A DNA stretch of 64,000 nucleotides from Candidatus Latescibacterota bacterium (GCA_011772205.1 WVZY01000003.1:1-64000), one strand, 5' to 3'; positions 1 to 8,512 are shown, counted from the stretch's first letter. Notes: generated by a model not told the origin, from the letters alone. Numbers and translations: made by a program.

Positions 1-162
1 GGCCCCGGTGCCATTGGCCAGACCGCTGACGTCGGGCTTGGGTTCGCTCGGTTGATTTGGGGCTTCCGGATGGGAAGGTGTTCTCACATGACATCCGGGG
101 AGAATCAGGGAGGCGACGAGAAAGAGAACGAAACCACGAAACAGGATGTGTTGTTTGGGCAT
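1..162 (-). CDS. Lipoprotein N-terminus, truncated by window edge
   Basis: Only the first 54 codons lie inside the window; the gene continues past position 1. The start ATG at 162 follows a strong ribosome site (AAGGAGGTGGGTG). The product begins MPKQHILFRGF, then a hydrophobic stretch ending in the lipobox LPGC, so it is almost certainly exported and lipid-anchored at Cys24. After the cysteine comes a Pro/Ser/Glu-rich linker, usual for lipoproteins. The mature domain is not visible, so no function can be given. It lies downstream of the aroQ terminator on the same strand and has its own sigma-54-type promoter at 249-264, so it is a separate transcription unit. Confidence 0.75.
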   Translation of the reverse strand, partial: MPKQHILFRGFVLFLVASLILPGCHVRTPSHPEAPNQPSEPKPDVSGLANGTGA

Positions 163-248
163 CACCCACCTCCTTCATACAATCCGCGACAAACAGCACA
201 ACGATGCAGAGGAAAACGGTACGCGCGTGAACGCGGGCTCGTCCAGAG

Positions 249-264
249 TGCAATCTGGATGCCA
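249..264 (-). promoter_or_regulatory. Predicted sigma-54 promoter of the lipoprotein at 162
   Basis: On the minus strand the sequence reads TGGCATCCAGATTGCA. The GG and GC pairs are separated by exactly ten bases and the -24 (TGGCA) and -12 (TTGCA) elements match the sigma-54 consensus. The expected transcript start is near 238, giving a leader of about 75 bases. It is one of four such sites in this window, all before envelope genes. Confidence 0.65.
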
Positions 265-410
265 AATGCTTGCAATAAGGAAGATGCTGATATTGCAACA
301 CATATAGCAGATGAGGCATTGCGCCTCGGAGCAATTTAACGGACCTGTCGCCGCTGCTAGGTGGGCAGGACTATGTAGTGTATATAATTGAGGAGCCGAT
401 AGGATGGAAA

Positions 411-436
411 GCGGGTGTCCGTTTCGAGACACCCGC
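411..436 (-). terminator. Probable terminator of the aro operon
   Basis: A perfect nine-base-pair stem (GCGGGTGTC / GACACCCGC) with an eight-base loop lies just after the aroQ stop. On the minus strand it is followed by a short TTTCC rather than a long T run, so it may be only moderately efficient. Confidence 0.55.
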
Positions 437-441
437 GCGGA

Positions 442-885
442 TTACCCTGCTATTTCACCCAGCGCATCGATCGCAAGCAGGTACCCTCGGTAACCGAGGC
501 CGGTAATTCGGCCGCGGCAGACGGGCGCAATGACGGATGTCTGCCTGAAAGGCTCCCTGGCGTCAAGGTTGCTCAGGTGCACCTCGATTGCGGGGAGGCC
601 GGTTCCCTGGATGGCATCCCGGATGGCAATGCTGTAATGGGTGAAAGCACCCGGATTGATCACCAGGGCATCGCATCTTTCGGGGCCCTCACTTGCGGCC
701 CTGTGAATTCGATCGATGATGTCGCCTTCGTGGTTGCTTTGATAGAAATCAATAGATATGTCTTTCACGGAGGCATGCTCTTGGATGAGGCCGTTGATCT
801 GTTCGAGGCTATCCGACCCATATATGTCGGGTTCCCGCTTGCCGAGCAGGTTGAGGTTCGGTCCGTGTATGACAAGTATCTTCAT
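442..885 (-). CDS. aroQ: Type II 3-dehydroquinate dehydratase
   Basis: Catalyses the third shikimate-pathway step, 3-dehydroquinate to 3-dehydroshikimate, in the cytoplasm. The 147-residue product has the normal type II length. It begins MKILVIHGPNLNLLGKREP, the family signature with the active-site Tyr replaced in register by Asp-Ile-Tyr a few residues later (DIYG), and carries FYQSNHEGDIIDRIH, NPGAFTHYS and EVHLSNLDARE, which hold the catalytic His and substrate-binding residues. The start is the ATG at 885, after GGAAAGGAG; an in-frame upstream ATG at 900 is less well placed. The start overlaps the aroKB stop by four bases (ATGA), so translation is probably coupled. It is the last gene of the aromatic operon. 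Confidence 0.95.
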   Translation of the reverse strand: MKILVIHGPNLNLLGKREPDIYGSDSLEQINGLIQEHASVKDISIDFYQSNHEGDIIDRIHRAASEGPERCDALVINPGAFTHYSIAIRDAIQGTGLPAIEVHLSNLDAREPFRQTSVIAPVCRGRITGLGYRGYLLAIDALGEIAG

Positions 886-2612
886 TCTGCTCCTTTCCAC
901 AGGGCGGCCAGCATTTCCGCCTCGGAGACGTCGGTTACCACCCTTGCAGCCATGATGGATCCAATGCGGACGGGAAGTACGAAATGGAACCTGCCTGATT
1001 GCTTCTTCTTATCCAGATGGAGACTTTGCGCGATCGACTTTTCATTATAGGGAGGGGCGGTCACGGGCAAGCCGCATCGATTGAGAATCGTCATCGTGCG
1101 CCGGAGAAACTCCTCATCGACGAGGCCTCTCGAAACGGCAATGCGCACCGCTGCGACAAGCCCGATGGACACGGCTTCTCCGTGGGATAGCTCGAAATAC
1201 TCCCCCACTGCCTCGAGTGCATGACCGAGCGTGTGGCCGAGATTGAGGATCTTCCGTTCGTCCTGATCAAAAGGATCCTTCTCGACGATCGATGCTTTGA
1301 TGGCGGCGCACTCCGTGATGCATCGTTCGAGGAAAGACGTTTGCTTTAGTTCATCGCTGGGATATTCATGAAGTTTCCTCTCGATGAAATCGAACAGGTT
1401 GGGGGAGCCGATGATCGCTGTTTTGACGACTTCCGCCATACCGCTCGAGATCTCTTCGATAGGGAGCGTGCGAAGCAAACACGGATCCGTTAGCACTAAA
1501 AGCGGCTGATAAAAGCTCCCGATGAGGTTCTTCGCCCATGCGTGATTCACGCCGACTTTCCCCCCAATGCTTGAATCCACTTGTGCCAGCAGTGTCGTCG
1601 GAACGTGGACCAGAGGGATCCCCCGCATGTAGGTCGAAGCGGCGAACCCGCCAATGTCTCCCGTTACGCCACCGCCCATTGCGACTATGACGGAATCTCT
1701 CTCGGCCCCATGGGAGGCGAGTTCTTCGATGACCTTGCTCACCTGTTCGAGAGTCTTTTCCGAATCGCCGTCGTGGATGAAGATTTTCTCGTAGGGGATC
1801 GAAACGGCATCGAGCGATGCGGCGATCTGGTCCAGATAAAGCTCCCAGATCGTGTTTGGAACGATCAGGAAGGCCCCCGATGTAAGTCCAAGTGATTTCA
1901 AACGATCACCCAATTTGGACAGGACGCCGCAGCCGATCTCGATGGTGGAGAGAGCAGTGTGGGATTTCCGCCCTTTTGGCTGCGGAGTGTCGGACGGCCT
2001 GGCCCATATCGAACCTGCCGGCACTCGGATGTTGATTGTCCGGGAAGGAATGTTGATAGAAGAAGCAATTCGAACAGCGGCCTCATGCGGGTTGAGATAT
2101 GTGGTATCGACCCTTGTCCGTATTCGCCTGTAGACGGGTTCGCGTTCGGAAAGAATCCGTAGAATCCGCTCGCGGAACTGATCGTCCGGCAACTCGATCT
2201 TGTCCTCGAGCAATAGAGGGCGTAGGGGACTCTCTCTTATCCTTGTGCAAATCATATCCACCGAAGCGGTGAGGAGGATGATCTGACCTGTCTGGGAAAA
2301 TGCGGCAAACGTCTTCTCGTTGAGAAGGGTTCCACCTCCTGTCGCTATGACAAGACCTGAGCGCTTCGACAGCTTGGCACATATTTCTTCTTCGCGAGCG
2401 CGGAAATATTCCTCACCGCGTGTCTGGAATATCCCGGTGACCGTCATCCCCTCGAGCTCCTCGATGAGCAGATCCGTATCGACGAACTCCAATCCGAGAA
2501 TCTCTGCGAGTTGTCGGCCCACCTCTGTTTTTCCGGTTCCCATGAAACCGGTTACCACGACCAGAGGTGGCTTCGCTCTTCGCGTCGTTTTTCTACTCTT
2601 TTTTTCGCTCAC
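882..2612 (-). CDS. aroKB: Fused shikimate kinase / 3-dehydroquinate synthase
   Basis: A 576-residue fusion of two shikimate enzymes. The N-terminal part (about residues 15-185) is shikimate kinase, with P-loop GFMGTGKTEVG, the DTD shikimate-binding motif and ATGGGTLL. The C-terminal part (about 215-576) is 3-dehydroquinate synthase, with the NAD-binding GGGVTGDIGGFAAS, PTTLLAQVDSSIGGKVGVN, the metal-ligand region NLGHTLGHALE and a second metal His in LSHGEAVSIG. The chosen start is GTG at 2612, which overlaps the aroC stop by four bases (GTGA) behind GGAAAGAG; the longer reading frame upstream only runs across aroC. One polypeptide therefore carries steps 2 and 5 of the pathway. AroK-AroB fusions occur in scattered bacteria. 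Confidence 0.93.
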   Translation of the reverse strand: MSEKKSRKTTRRAKPPLVVVTGFMGTGKTEVGRQLAEILGLEFVDTDLLIEELEGMTVTGIFQTRGEEYFRAREEEICAKLSKRSGLVIATGGGTLLNEKTFAAFSQTGQIILLTASVDMICTRIRESPLRPLLLEDKIELPDDQFRERILRILSEREPVYRRIRTRVDTTYLNPHEAAVRIASSINIPSRTINIRVPAGSIWARPSDTPQPKGRKSHTALSTIEIGCGVLSKLGDRLKSLGLTSGAFLIVPNTIWELYLDQIAASLDAVSIPYEKIFIHDGDSEKTLEQVSKVIEELASHGAERDSVIVAMGGGVTGDIGGFAASTYMRGIPLVHVPTTLLAQVDSSIGGKVGVNHAWAKNLIGSFYQPLLVLTDPCLLRTLPIEEISSGMAEVVKTAIIGSPNLFDFIERKLHEYPSDELKQTSFLERCITECAAIKASIVEKDPFDQDERKILNLGHTLGHALEAVGEYFELSHGEAVSIGLVAAVRIAVSRGLVDEEFLRRTMTILNRCGLPVTAPPYNEKSIAQSLHLDKKKQSGRFHFVLPVRIGSIMAARVVTDVSEAEMLAALWKGAE

Positions 2613-3763
2613 CTCTTTGTTCTCTTTCCAATGGATTTGACGTAAGCGATGAAGTTCGCTTGGGTTTCCTCGATGTGGTCGCCACCGAATTTTTCGAGAA
2701 TCGCACAGAGAAGCTCCCAAGCGACGACGGCCTCCGCGATGACGCCCAGCGCGGGAATCACACACACATCGGAACGCACGTAGGGGCTTTCACGGGATTC
2801 GAGCGTGCTCATGTCGATTGTCGGAGCTTGTTTCGGGGCGGTTGCAATGGGCTTGGCATATGAGCGAATGACAATATTCTCACCGTTCGATATGCCGCCC
2901 TCGATGCCGCCGGCGTAGTTCGTCGGCCGCTTGATTTTACCCCGATAGAGGACGATTGCGTCCTGTGACTCGATGCCACGCTTTTTATATGTCTCGAGCC
3001 CTGCACCGATTTCGACCGCCTTCACCGTTTGGATGCTCATCAGTGCACCGGCGAGACGTGCATCGAGTTTGCGATCCCAATGAGCATGACTCCCAAGACC
3101 CGGTGGAACGCCGGAAGCGATCACTTCGATCGATCCTCCGAGTGTGTGGCCTTCTTTCCACGCCGTTTTGATGAGGCCGATCATCTTCCGCTCTGCCGCG
3201 GCGTCTGCACAATATAATTGAGAGCGTGCCACACGGCTCATCAGTCGATCGAGGGACGATGTATCCGGATCGGCATCGATATCGCCGATCGATCGGACGT
3301 GGGAAAGTATCTCAACCGAAAACCGTTTCAACACGCCCTTTGCCACGGCGCCGATAGCGACGCGCATGGCCGTGCTGCGGGCGCTTGCACGTTCAGCAAT
3401 TGGCTGAATGTCATCCAGACCGTACTTCAGACACCCCGCCAGGTCTGCATGTCCAGGCCGGGGGACGGTGCCAGGAGCTCCACCCCTTTTACCGCCCGGC
3501 GCTTTTCCCAGATTGAGTATCCGGATGCCTACGGGAGCTCCCGTCGTTCTGCCACGCCACATGCCGGAAACAATCTCGACCGGGTCCGTCTCGATCCTCT
3601 GCCGCCCGCTTCGTCCGTATGTTTTTCGCCGCCTTTTGAGGTCGCGCTGGATATCACGAATCGGGATGGGGATGCCGGCCGGGAGGCCTTCGATGATCCC
3701 AACAAGGGCGTCTCCATGTGAATCACCGGCCGTTAGAAAACGAAGGGGCATCTTTCCGTTCAT
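2609..3763 (-). CDS. aroC: Chorismate synthase
   Basis: Makes chorismate from EPSP by anti-1,4-elimination, using reduced FMN. The 384-residue protein shows the family blocks in order: RFLTAGDSHG, RASARST (residues near 127), GLGSHAHWDRKLDARLAG, QTVKAVEIGAG, GGISNGENIVIRS and RSDVCVIPALGVIAEAV. The start at 3763 (MNGKMPLRF) follows AGAGG closely; the second ATG at 3751 behind GGAAAG is also possible and gives a length nearer the family norm at the N-terminus. It sits between a short intergenic segment after aroE and the overlapping aroKB start. Inference: co-transcribed and translationally coupled to aroKB. Confidence 0.95.
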   Translation of the reverse strand: MNGKMPLRFLTAGDSHGDALVGIIEGLPAGIPIPIRDIQRDLKRRRKTYGRSGRQRIETDPVEIVSGMWRGRTTGAPVGIRILNLGKAPGGKRGGAPGTVPRPGHADLAGCLKYGLDDIQPIAERASARSTAMRVAIGAVAKGVLKRFSVEILSHVRSIGDIDADPDTSSLDRLMSRVARSQLYCADAAAERKMIGLIKTAWKEGHTLGGSIEVIASGVPPGLGSHAHWDRKLDARLAGALMSIQTVKAVEIGAGLETYKKRGIESQDAIVLYRGKIKRPTNYAGGIEGGISNGENIVIRSYAKPIATAPKQAPTIDMSTLESRESPYVRSDVCVIPALGVIAEAVVAWELLCAILEKFGGDHIEETQANFIAYVKSIGKRTKR

Positions 3764-3768
3764 TCCTC

Positions 3769-3861
3769 TTATTGCTGTGGTTTTGCGCAGCCCACGACTT
3801 TAGAAATCAGGCACGAGTGCAAATCAGACGCGAGCTTCAAGGTGAGTTCTATTGGTGTCAT
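3769..3861 (-). CDS. Possible 30-residue small protein between aroE and aroC
   Basis: The 124-base gap between aroE and aroC is filled by a short reading frame starting at ATG 3861, eight to nine bases after GGAG, and ending with TAA six bases before the aroC start. The peptide begins MTPIELTLKLAS and has a plausible amphipathic composition with two cysteines. Its placement and ribosome site suggest it may be translated, perhaps only to couple aroE and aroC translation. No homology is recognised. It may equally be a chance frame. Confidence 0.3.
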   Translation of the reverse strand: MTPIELTLKLASDLHSCLISKVVGCAKPQQ

Positions 3862-3887
3862 AGAAAGATCTCCATGCGGCAACTCAT

Positions 3888-4844
3888 TTAATACTGCCGC
3901 AAGCCGCCGCCACCGGCAAGATGGGATTCCAGTGCGTCGGTCATTTTGTCCAGGTCGAACGGTCGTCCCGTCCAACAGCGAAATCCTTCCGAAGCCTGCG
4001 CGACCAGCAACTTGAGTCCATCCAGGCGCTTCGCGCCCCGCGCCTTTGCCATTTTGAGAAACTCCGTTTCCCGGGGATGATACACAAAATCGAAGCAGCA
4101 GTGCGCTGGTCGAATCCAACCAGGATCCTTGACGAGCGAGGGGGATGGGCCAAGGCTCCCGGCAATCGCACCGGACCGGGCGCCGTCGCCGGCCGCCTCC
4201 GGGGATTCTCCCACCATCCCCACCGGTGTTGCGTTGATCAGGATATCCGAGCCGATGATCGCCGCCTCCCTCCGGGAGTGCATTTTCTTGCTCTTCGTAG
4301 AGAGGATGCTAATGTTCTTGCCGGCGAAAAAGATACGGAGATGTGAAATGCTTTCCTCCGCTCTGGATGGATCCCGTACCAAAAAAGTGACGGTTTCGGC
4401 CCCCGCCTCGAGAACGCCGTATGCCGCGGCCCGGGCCGCGCCCCCGGCGCCGAAGATCAACACCTTTTTGCCTTCCAATTCGATGTTTCCGAACCGTTGC
4501 AGAGCGACGACCGTTCCGGTGGCATCCGTATTGTAAGCGAGGATTTCGTCCTTCGTGAAGTGGAGCGTATTGGCCGCTTTCAGGACTTCCACATGTTTCG
4601 ATGGACGGTCGACACATGCGAGAATGGCTTCCTTGTGAGGATAGGTGACATTCACCCCGGTAAAATCCATGTCTCGGAGATCATCGATGGTTTGGAGCAG
4701 ACTGTCGGACTCGACTCGGAGGGATGTGTAAGTTGCCGCGATGCCGCTTTCCGAGAATGCGCGGTTCATGATGAAAGGGGACAGGCTGTGCTCAACTGGG
4801 TCCCCTATGAGGCAGTAGAGTTGCTCGGGTTCAGAACTGGGCAA
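3888..4844 (-). CDS. aroE: Shikimate dehydrogenase
   Basis: Reduces 3-dehydroshikimate to shikimate with NADPH. The 318 residues include the substrate-binding GDPVEHSLSP near the start, the catalytic Lys in NVTYPHKEA, AANTLHF, the catalytic Asp in NTDATGTV, and a glycine-rich nucleotide loop GAGGAARAAAYG (about residue 133). The family is usually about 270-290 residues. The excess is an insertion near residues 200-240, rich in Gly/Ser/Pro, between the NATPVGM motif and the FDFVYHP motif. The C-terminal region GLKLLVAQASEGFRCWTG is typical. It lies 61 bases after aroA in the same operon. Confidence 0.93.
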   Translation of the reverse strand: MPSSEPEQLYCLIGDPVEHSLSPFIMNRAFSESGIAATYTSLRVESDSLLQTIDDLRDMDFTGVNVTYPHKEAILACVDRPSKHVEVLKAANTLHFTKDEILAYNTDATGTVVALQRFGNIELEGKKVLIFGAGGAARAAAYGVLEAGAETVTFLVRDPSRAEESISHLRIFFAGKNISILSTKSKKMHSRREAAIIGSDILINATPVGMVGESPEAAGDGARSGAIAGSLGPSPSLVKDPGWIRPAHCCFDFVYHPRETEFLKMAKARGAKRLDGLKLLVAQASEGFRCWTGRPFDLDKMTDALESHLAGGGGLRQY

Positions 4845-4905
4845 TTTGATTCCTTCTGGTGTTCCGAGTTCGCTTGATTCTTGCCATGCACAACTCCCCC
4901 TGCTG

Positions 4906-6177
4906 TCATGCTGCCAGGGTGATCAGGTCTCGATAAAAATCCGGGTAAGAAACACCGACAACGTCACTGTTTTCGATTCGAGTGGTTCCCTCGGCGAAGA
5001 GACCGGCTATGGACGACGCCATCGCGATACGATGGTCGCCGAATGAGGAAACCGCCCGCCCTTTCAAACTGCAGGGACCCATTACGGAGAAGCCGTCTTC
5101 GAGCTCCGTCACTTTCGCGCCGAGCAGGGAGAGGTTTTGGACGATTGCCCGGATTCTGTCCGATTCTTTGTGCCGGAGTTCTCCCGCTCCCCGCACGGTC
5201 GTCACACCTTCGGCTTGCGTGGCCGCAACGGCGAGGATTGGCAGTTCATCTATTAGAGTGGGTACGAGCGCTGGATCGATGTCGATGCCGTGAAGCGAGC
5301 TCGACCGGGCGATGATGTCGCCCGCGGGTTCGCCAGCCTCCGTGTCAACGTTTTCGATGGAGATATCCGCCCCCATCTCTTGCAGCACCTTTATGGCTCC
5401 TGTGCGGGTCGGATTTACTCCTGTGTGGATGAAATATATTTCGGAGTCGGAAAGGCAAACAGCTGCTGTGATAAAAAACAGCGCAGAGGAAATATCAGCT
5501 GGCACCGTTACGTAAATTCCTTTTAGAGACGATCCCCCCGTTACGGTCACTGTGCCCTCATCTCTGCTGATCGTTGCTTCCATCGCCTCGAGCAAATTCT
5601 CGGTGTGATCCCTCGATGGTTGCTCTTCGATCACCGTTGTATCGCCATCCGCGGAGAGCCCAGCGATCAGCACGGCGCTCTTTACCTGCGCACTTGGCAT
5701 GGGCATCCTGTAAGTGATTCCGGACAGTTTTTTTCTCGTAATCTGCAACGGCAAGTGGTCACCGCCCGTCAAATGGATGTCGGCGCCCATCTGCCTGAGG
5801 GGCTCTACGACGCGGGACATCGGGCGCTTGCGGAGAGATTCGTCTCCATCGATGATGCAGTCGAGTCCTTTTCCCGCAGCGAGGCCCAGGAGGAGGCGGG
5901 CCGCTGTGGCGGAGTTGCCCGCATCGAGATTCTGTCCTGTGATCCAGCGCTTGGAGATCGTCAACACCTGTCCGTCGGGCATTTCCTCTACGAAACAACC
6001 GAGCGTGCGGAGGCAAGATGCCGTTCTCCCCACGTCCTCCGCTCGCGGGATGCCTTCGATAACTTGTTTCCCGCGGGCCAGAGCGCCGAGAATCAGGGCT
6101 CGATGAGCGATGGATTTATCCCCGGGCACCCTCAGGGTGCCGCGAATTTTCGTGGCTTTTTGAACGGAAGTATCCAT
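4906..6177 (-). CDS. aroA: 5-enolpyruvylshikimate-3-phosphate synthase, class II-like
   Basis: Transfers enolpyruvyl from PEP to shikimate-3-phosphate. The 423-residue protein has the normal length and motifs: RVPGDKSIAHRALILGAL, the PEP-loop GNSATAARLL (about residue 82), PSAQVKSAVLIAGL, DELPILAVAATQAEG, ELRHKESDRI and SFGDHRIAMA. In the PEP loop the glycine that contacts glyphosate in E. coli AroA (Gly96) is alanine here. RPMSRVVEPLRQMG also resembles class II enzymes, so reduced glyphosate sensitivity is expected from family knowledge. It is 21 bases after aroF and 61 before aroE. Confidence 0.95.
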   Translation of the reverse strand: MDTSVQKATKIRGTLRVPGDKSIAHRALILGALARGKQVIEGIPRAEDVGRTASCLRTLGCFVEEMPDGQVLTISKRWITGQNLDAGNSATAARLLLGLAAGKGLDCIIDGDESLRKRPMSRVVEPLRQMGADIHLTGGDHLPLQITRKKLSGITYRMPMPSAQVKSAVLIAGLSADGDTTVIEEQPSRDHTENLLEAMEATISRDEGTVTVTGGSSLKGIYVTVPADISSALFFITAAVCLSDSEIYFIHTGVNPTRTGAIKVLQEMGADISIENVDTEAGEPAGDIIARSSSLHGIDIDPALVPTLIDELPILAVAATQAEGVTTVRGAGELRHKESDRIRAIVQNLSLLGAKVTELEDGFSVMGPCSLKGRAVSSFGDHRIAMASSIAGLFAEGTTRIENSDVVGVSYPDFYRDLITLAA

Positions 6178-6198
6178 ATCGGATTGGAGTTGATCAGA

Positions 6199-7230
6199 TC
6201 AGCGGTCGGCAGTGCCAACCCGCCTCCCCACTGCTGCGGCGATTCGCCGAATCTCGTCCATCATCGTTTTGAACTCGCCGAAGGAGAGGCTCTGGATGCC
6301 GTCGGACAGTGCATGTTCAGGAGAGGGGTGGACTTCGACAAGGATTCCGTCCGCGCCGGCAGCCACCGCGGCCTTTGCGGCGGCCGGAATGTACTCACGG
6401 CGGCCGGTGGCGTGGCTGGGATCCACGATAACGGGAAGGTGACAGCTATGCTTGAGCACCGGGACGGCGGAAATGTCGAGCGTGTTGCGCGTTGCCTTTT
6501 CGAACGTCCGTATTCCGCGCTCACAAAGTATGACCTGGTTGTTCCCGTTTGCAAGTACGTATTCTGCGGCCAGCAGGAGTTCCTCGATCGTCGACATCAT
6601 TCCACGCTTCAGGAGGATCGGTTTGTTCGCTTTTCCAGCAGCTTCGAGGAGAAAGTAGTTCTGCATGTTCCGCGAGCCGATCTGAAGGATATCCGCGTAC
6701 TCACTCACCACGGGAACCAGTTCCGGAGTGATCACTTCGGTGACGATTGGCAGTCCCGTCTCGCGCTTGGCGGCGAGCAAGATCTTCAGAGCGTCTTCGC
6801 CGAGCCCCTGGAAGCTGTAAGGCGAAGAACGCGGTTTGAAGGCGCCGCCCCTGAGTATTCTCGCTCCGGCTTCGTGCACCATTTTGGCCGTCGACATGGC
6901 TTGTTCATGAGATTCAACGGCGCATGGCCCGGCCATCACCACGAACTCCTCGCCGCCGATTGGGACGTCGCCGGCGTTAACGATGGTCCGCTCCGGTTTG
7001 TGCTTGAGGGTGACGAGGGTGAACGGATCTGCGGAAGGGATGATCTGCGCCACGCCGGGCATTGCTTGGATATGTGAAAGCTCAATGTTCTCGTTCGACC
7101 CGACAATACTGATGACCGCATGGTCGGCATTGCGGGAGGCCTGAGGCTTCAAGCCGAGTGATTCGATCTTTTGGATTACGTCGTCTGTTTCGGAGACCGA
7201 CGCATCAGTTTTCATAACGACCAGCATCAT
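6199..7230 (-). CDS. aroF: 3-deoxy-7-phosphoheptulonate (DAHP) synthase
   Basis: First enzyme of the shikimate pathway, condensing PEP and erythrose-4-phosphate. The 343 residues comprise an N-terminal ferredoxin-like regulatory domain (about 1-70, MMLVVMKTDASVSETDD) and a type I-beta barrel with VMAGPCAVES, LRGGAFKPRSSPYSFQG, IGSRNMQN, LLKRGM, CERGIRTFE, and the metal-ligand motif DPSHATGRR. The Thermotoga-type architecture suggests feedback inhibition by Tyr or Phe through the N-terminal domain (established for relatives; inferred here). The start may be ATG 7230 or 7227, behind AAGGAA. A sigma-70-like internal promoter at 7380-7409 could let it be expressed apart from trpF. Confidence 0.93.
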   Translation of the reverse strand: MMLVVMKTDASVSETDDVIQKIESLGLKPQASRNADHAVISIVGSNENIELSHIQAMPGVAQIIPSADPFTLVTLKHKPERTIVNAGDVPIGGEEFVVMAGPCAVESHEQAMSTAKMVHEAGARILRGGAFKPRSSPYSFQGLGEDALKILLAAKRETGLPIVTEVITPELVPVVSEYADILQIGSRNMQNYFLLEAAGKANKPILLKRGMMSTIEELLLAAEYVLANGNNQVILCERGIRTFEKATRNTLDISAVPVLKHSCHLPVIVDPSHATGRREYIPAAAKAAVAAGADGILVEVHPSPEHALSDGIQSLSFGEFKTMMDEIRRIAAAVGRRVGTADR

Positions 7231-7646
7231 TTATGTCTGTTTCCTTCTGGGCGCGAAGTGGGTGGGGGGACCCTCATGATGTAACCCTGACGCATGACGT
7301 GAGCCTGCCGCACTGGCGGATACCGGATCGGCCCTGGATAATCGCAGGGATCCCTCGACACTCGATACACGGAGCCCCCATTTTACGCCATGCAGGCCTA
7401 ACATTTCAAGGTGCTGTGTGTTTGGAGCGTTGTATTGAGAGGGGATGGGACTGCTGTCCCCCTGAGCGCCCGCAATGCTGCAGTTCCGGGGTGGGGGGCA
7501 TCGGACGGGGTGGTCGGGGCCTGGGCGTAAGCTCAGGGGGAGGACACGACCACCCCTCTTGGGTCGGGTCGGTCCCACGGGAAAGCTTCAGGGTCTTGGA
7601 TCTCCCCGCAGTGACCAACCCGACTCCACTACTCTTATGGCGGTTG
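7231..7646. other. 416-base gap between aroF and trpF, no convincing gene
   Basis: Frames open through this segment are proline- and arginine-rich and have no usable ribosome site or recognisable motif. It contains a candidate minus-strand promoter at 7380-7409 and therefore a leader of about 143 bases ahead of aroF. A relic of a lost trp gene is possible but nothing in the translations proves it. Confidence 0.5.
7380..7409 (-). promoter_or_regulatory. Internal promoter before aroF
   Basis: On the minus strand TTGAAA, an 18-base spacer and TAAAAT form a good sigma-70-type promoter. The expected start is near 7373, giving a leader of about 143 bases to aroF. Confidence 0.5.
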
Positions 7647-8288
7647 CTACGCGAAGCAGCCTCTTGCCTCGGCGACAAACTGCTTCACAGCTTCGAAATC
7701 TTTGAGACCGGGGGCCTTTTCGACCCCATGACAAACGTCCACGCAGTACGGCCTTGTGGCCTCGACAGCACCACGGACATTCGAGGGATCGAGACCCCCG
7801 GCGAGAATGATCCGGTACCCCATTTTCCTCGCCTTGGCGGCCTTCGCCCAAAACCCCCGCGACGCATCTTTTTGAGCCGGATCTGCAGATGGCCGGTCCA
7901 GGTCGAAAAGGAAATAACTGATCGTTTGGTACAAGGCAAGCCTGGCAGGGTCCCATGTCTCGTGCTGGCGAAACGTTTTGACAATCGGAAGCAGCGTTTT
8001 AGATAGGAGCCCCTCGCAATACTCCGGGGATTCGTGGCCGTTCAATTGGATCATGCTGAGCTTGCAAGCTCTGGCGGCTTCGACGATTGAGTCTTGATCA
8101 GCATCAGCGAAGACGCCTACGAGATTCGCTCTCGGCACCGCAGCGCGGATCTTCTTGGCGCTTTCCAGCGTGACGCGTCTTGGGCTGTCTTCGAAAACAA
8201 TCCCAAGGTAGTCGGTTCCCAACGCGTTGCACGCAACCGCGTCTTCTGGTGTGGTGAGCCCGCATATTTTTATTTTCGTATCGATCAT
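7647..8288 (-). CDS. trpF: Phosphoribosylanthranilate isomerase
   Basis: Third enzyme of tryptophan synthesis from chorismate: phosphoribosylanthranilate to CdRP. The 213-residue TIM-barrel protein starts MIDTKIKICGLTTPEDA, which has the family's catalytic Cys in KICG, and carries GIVFEDSPRRV, IQLNGHE, FLFDLD and the phosphate-binding LAGGLDPSNV followed by VDVCHGVE (usually VDVSSGVE). The start at 8288 follows AGGAGG by nine bases. It is the first enzyme gene after the Trp attenuator; the other trp genes are not in the window. Inference: trpF and the aro genes are controlled together by tryptophan supply. Confidence 0.93.
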   Translation of the reverse strand: MIDTKIKICGLTTPEDAVACNALGTDYLGIVFEDSPRRVTLESAKKIRAAVPRANLVGVFADADQDSIVEAARACKLSMIQLNGHESPEYCEGLLSKTLLPIVKTFRQHETWDPARLALYQTISYFLFDLDRPSADPAQKDASRGFWAKAAKARKMGYRIILAGGLDPSNVRGAVEATRPYCVDVCHGVEKAPGLKDFEAVKQFVAEARGCFA

Positions 8289-8512
8289 TTCATGTTTCCT
8301 CCTGGTATCTTGGTAACAGCCCCAGCCTACAACCGGTTATCATGGGCGAGCTCTGGCCAGGCGGAGACAGGGGATTCCAATTCGGCGGGAGTCCTTCTGC
8401 CGAAGATGCTTGGCTGCCCTGCTCCACCCGTCCAAGTAACTGCTGCAACGATGGGGTGTGAAAACCGAGCTCCTTTTCGTGTTCGGCTGCGGCCAAAATC
8501 GACCTCCAGGGC
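8289..8512. other. Segment between the attenuator and trpF
   Basis: About 220 bases on the minus strand separate the attenuator T run from trpF. A 68-codon frame (8290-8496) starts MAAAEHEKELGF and ends just before trpF, but it has no clear ribosome site and no recognised homologue. It could be a translated spacer, or the remnant of a gene such as trpE, trpD or trpC deleted from a once longer trp operon. Confidence 0.35.

Noticed and set aside
5605-7077. 490-codon open frame on the plus strand
   Set aside because: It lies antisense to aroA and aroF, spans their gene boundary, and its residues are typical of a GC-rich shadow frame.
7233-8006. 257-codon frame on the plus strand opposite trpF
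   Set aside because: Antisense to trpF and low in complexity; the trpF frame is well supported.
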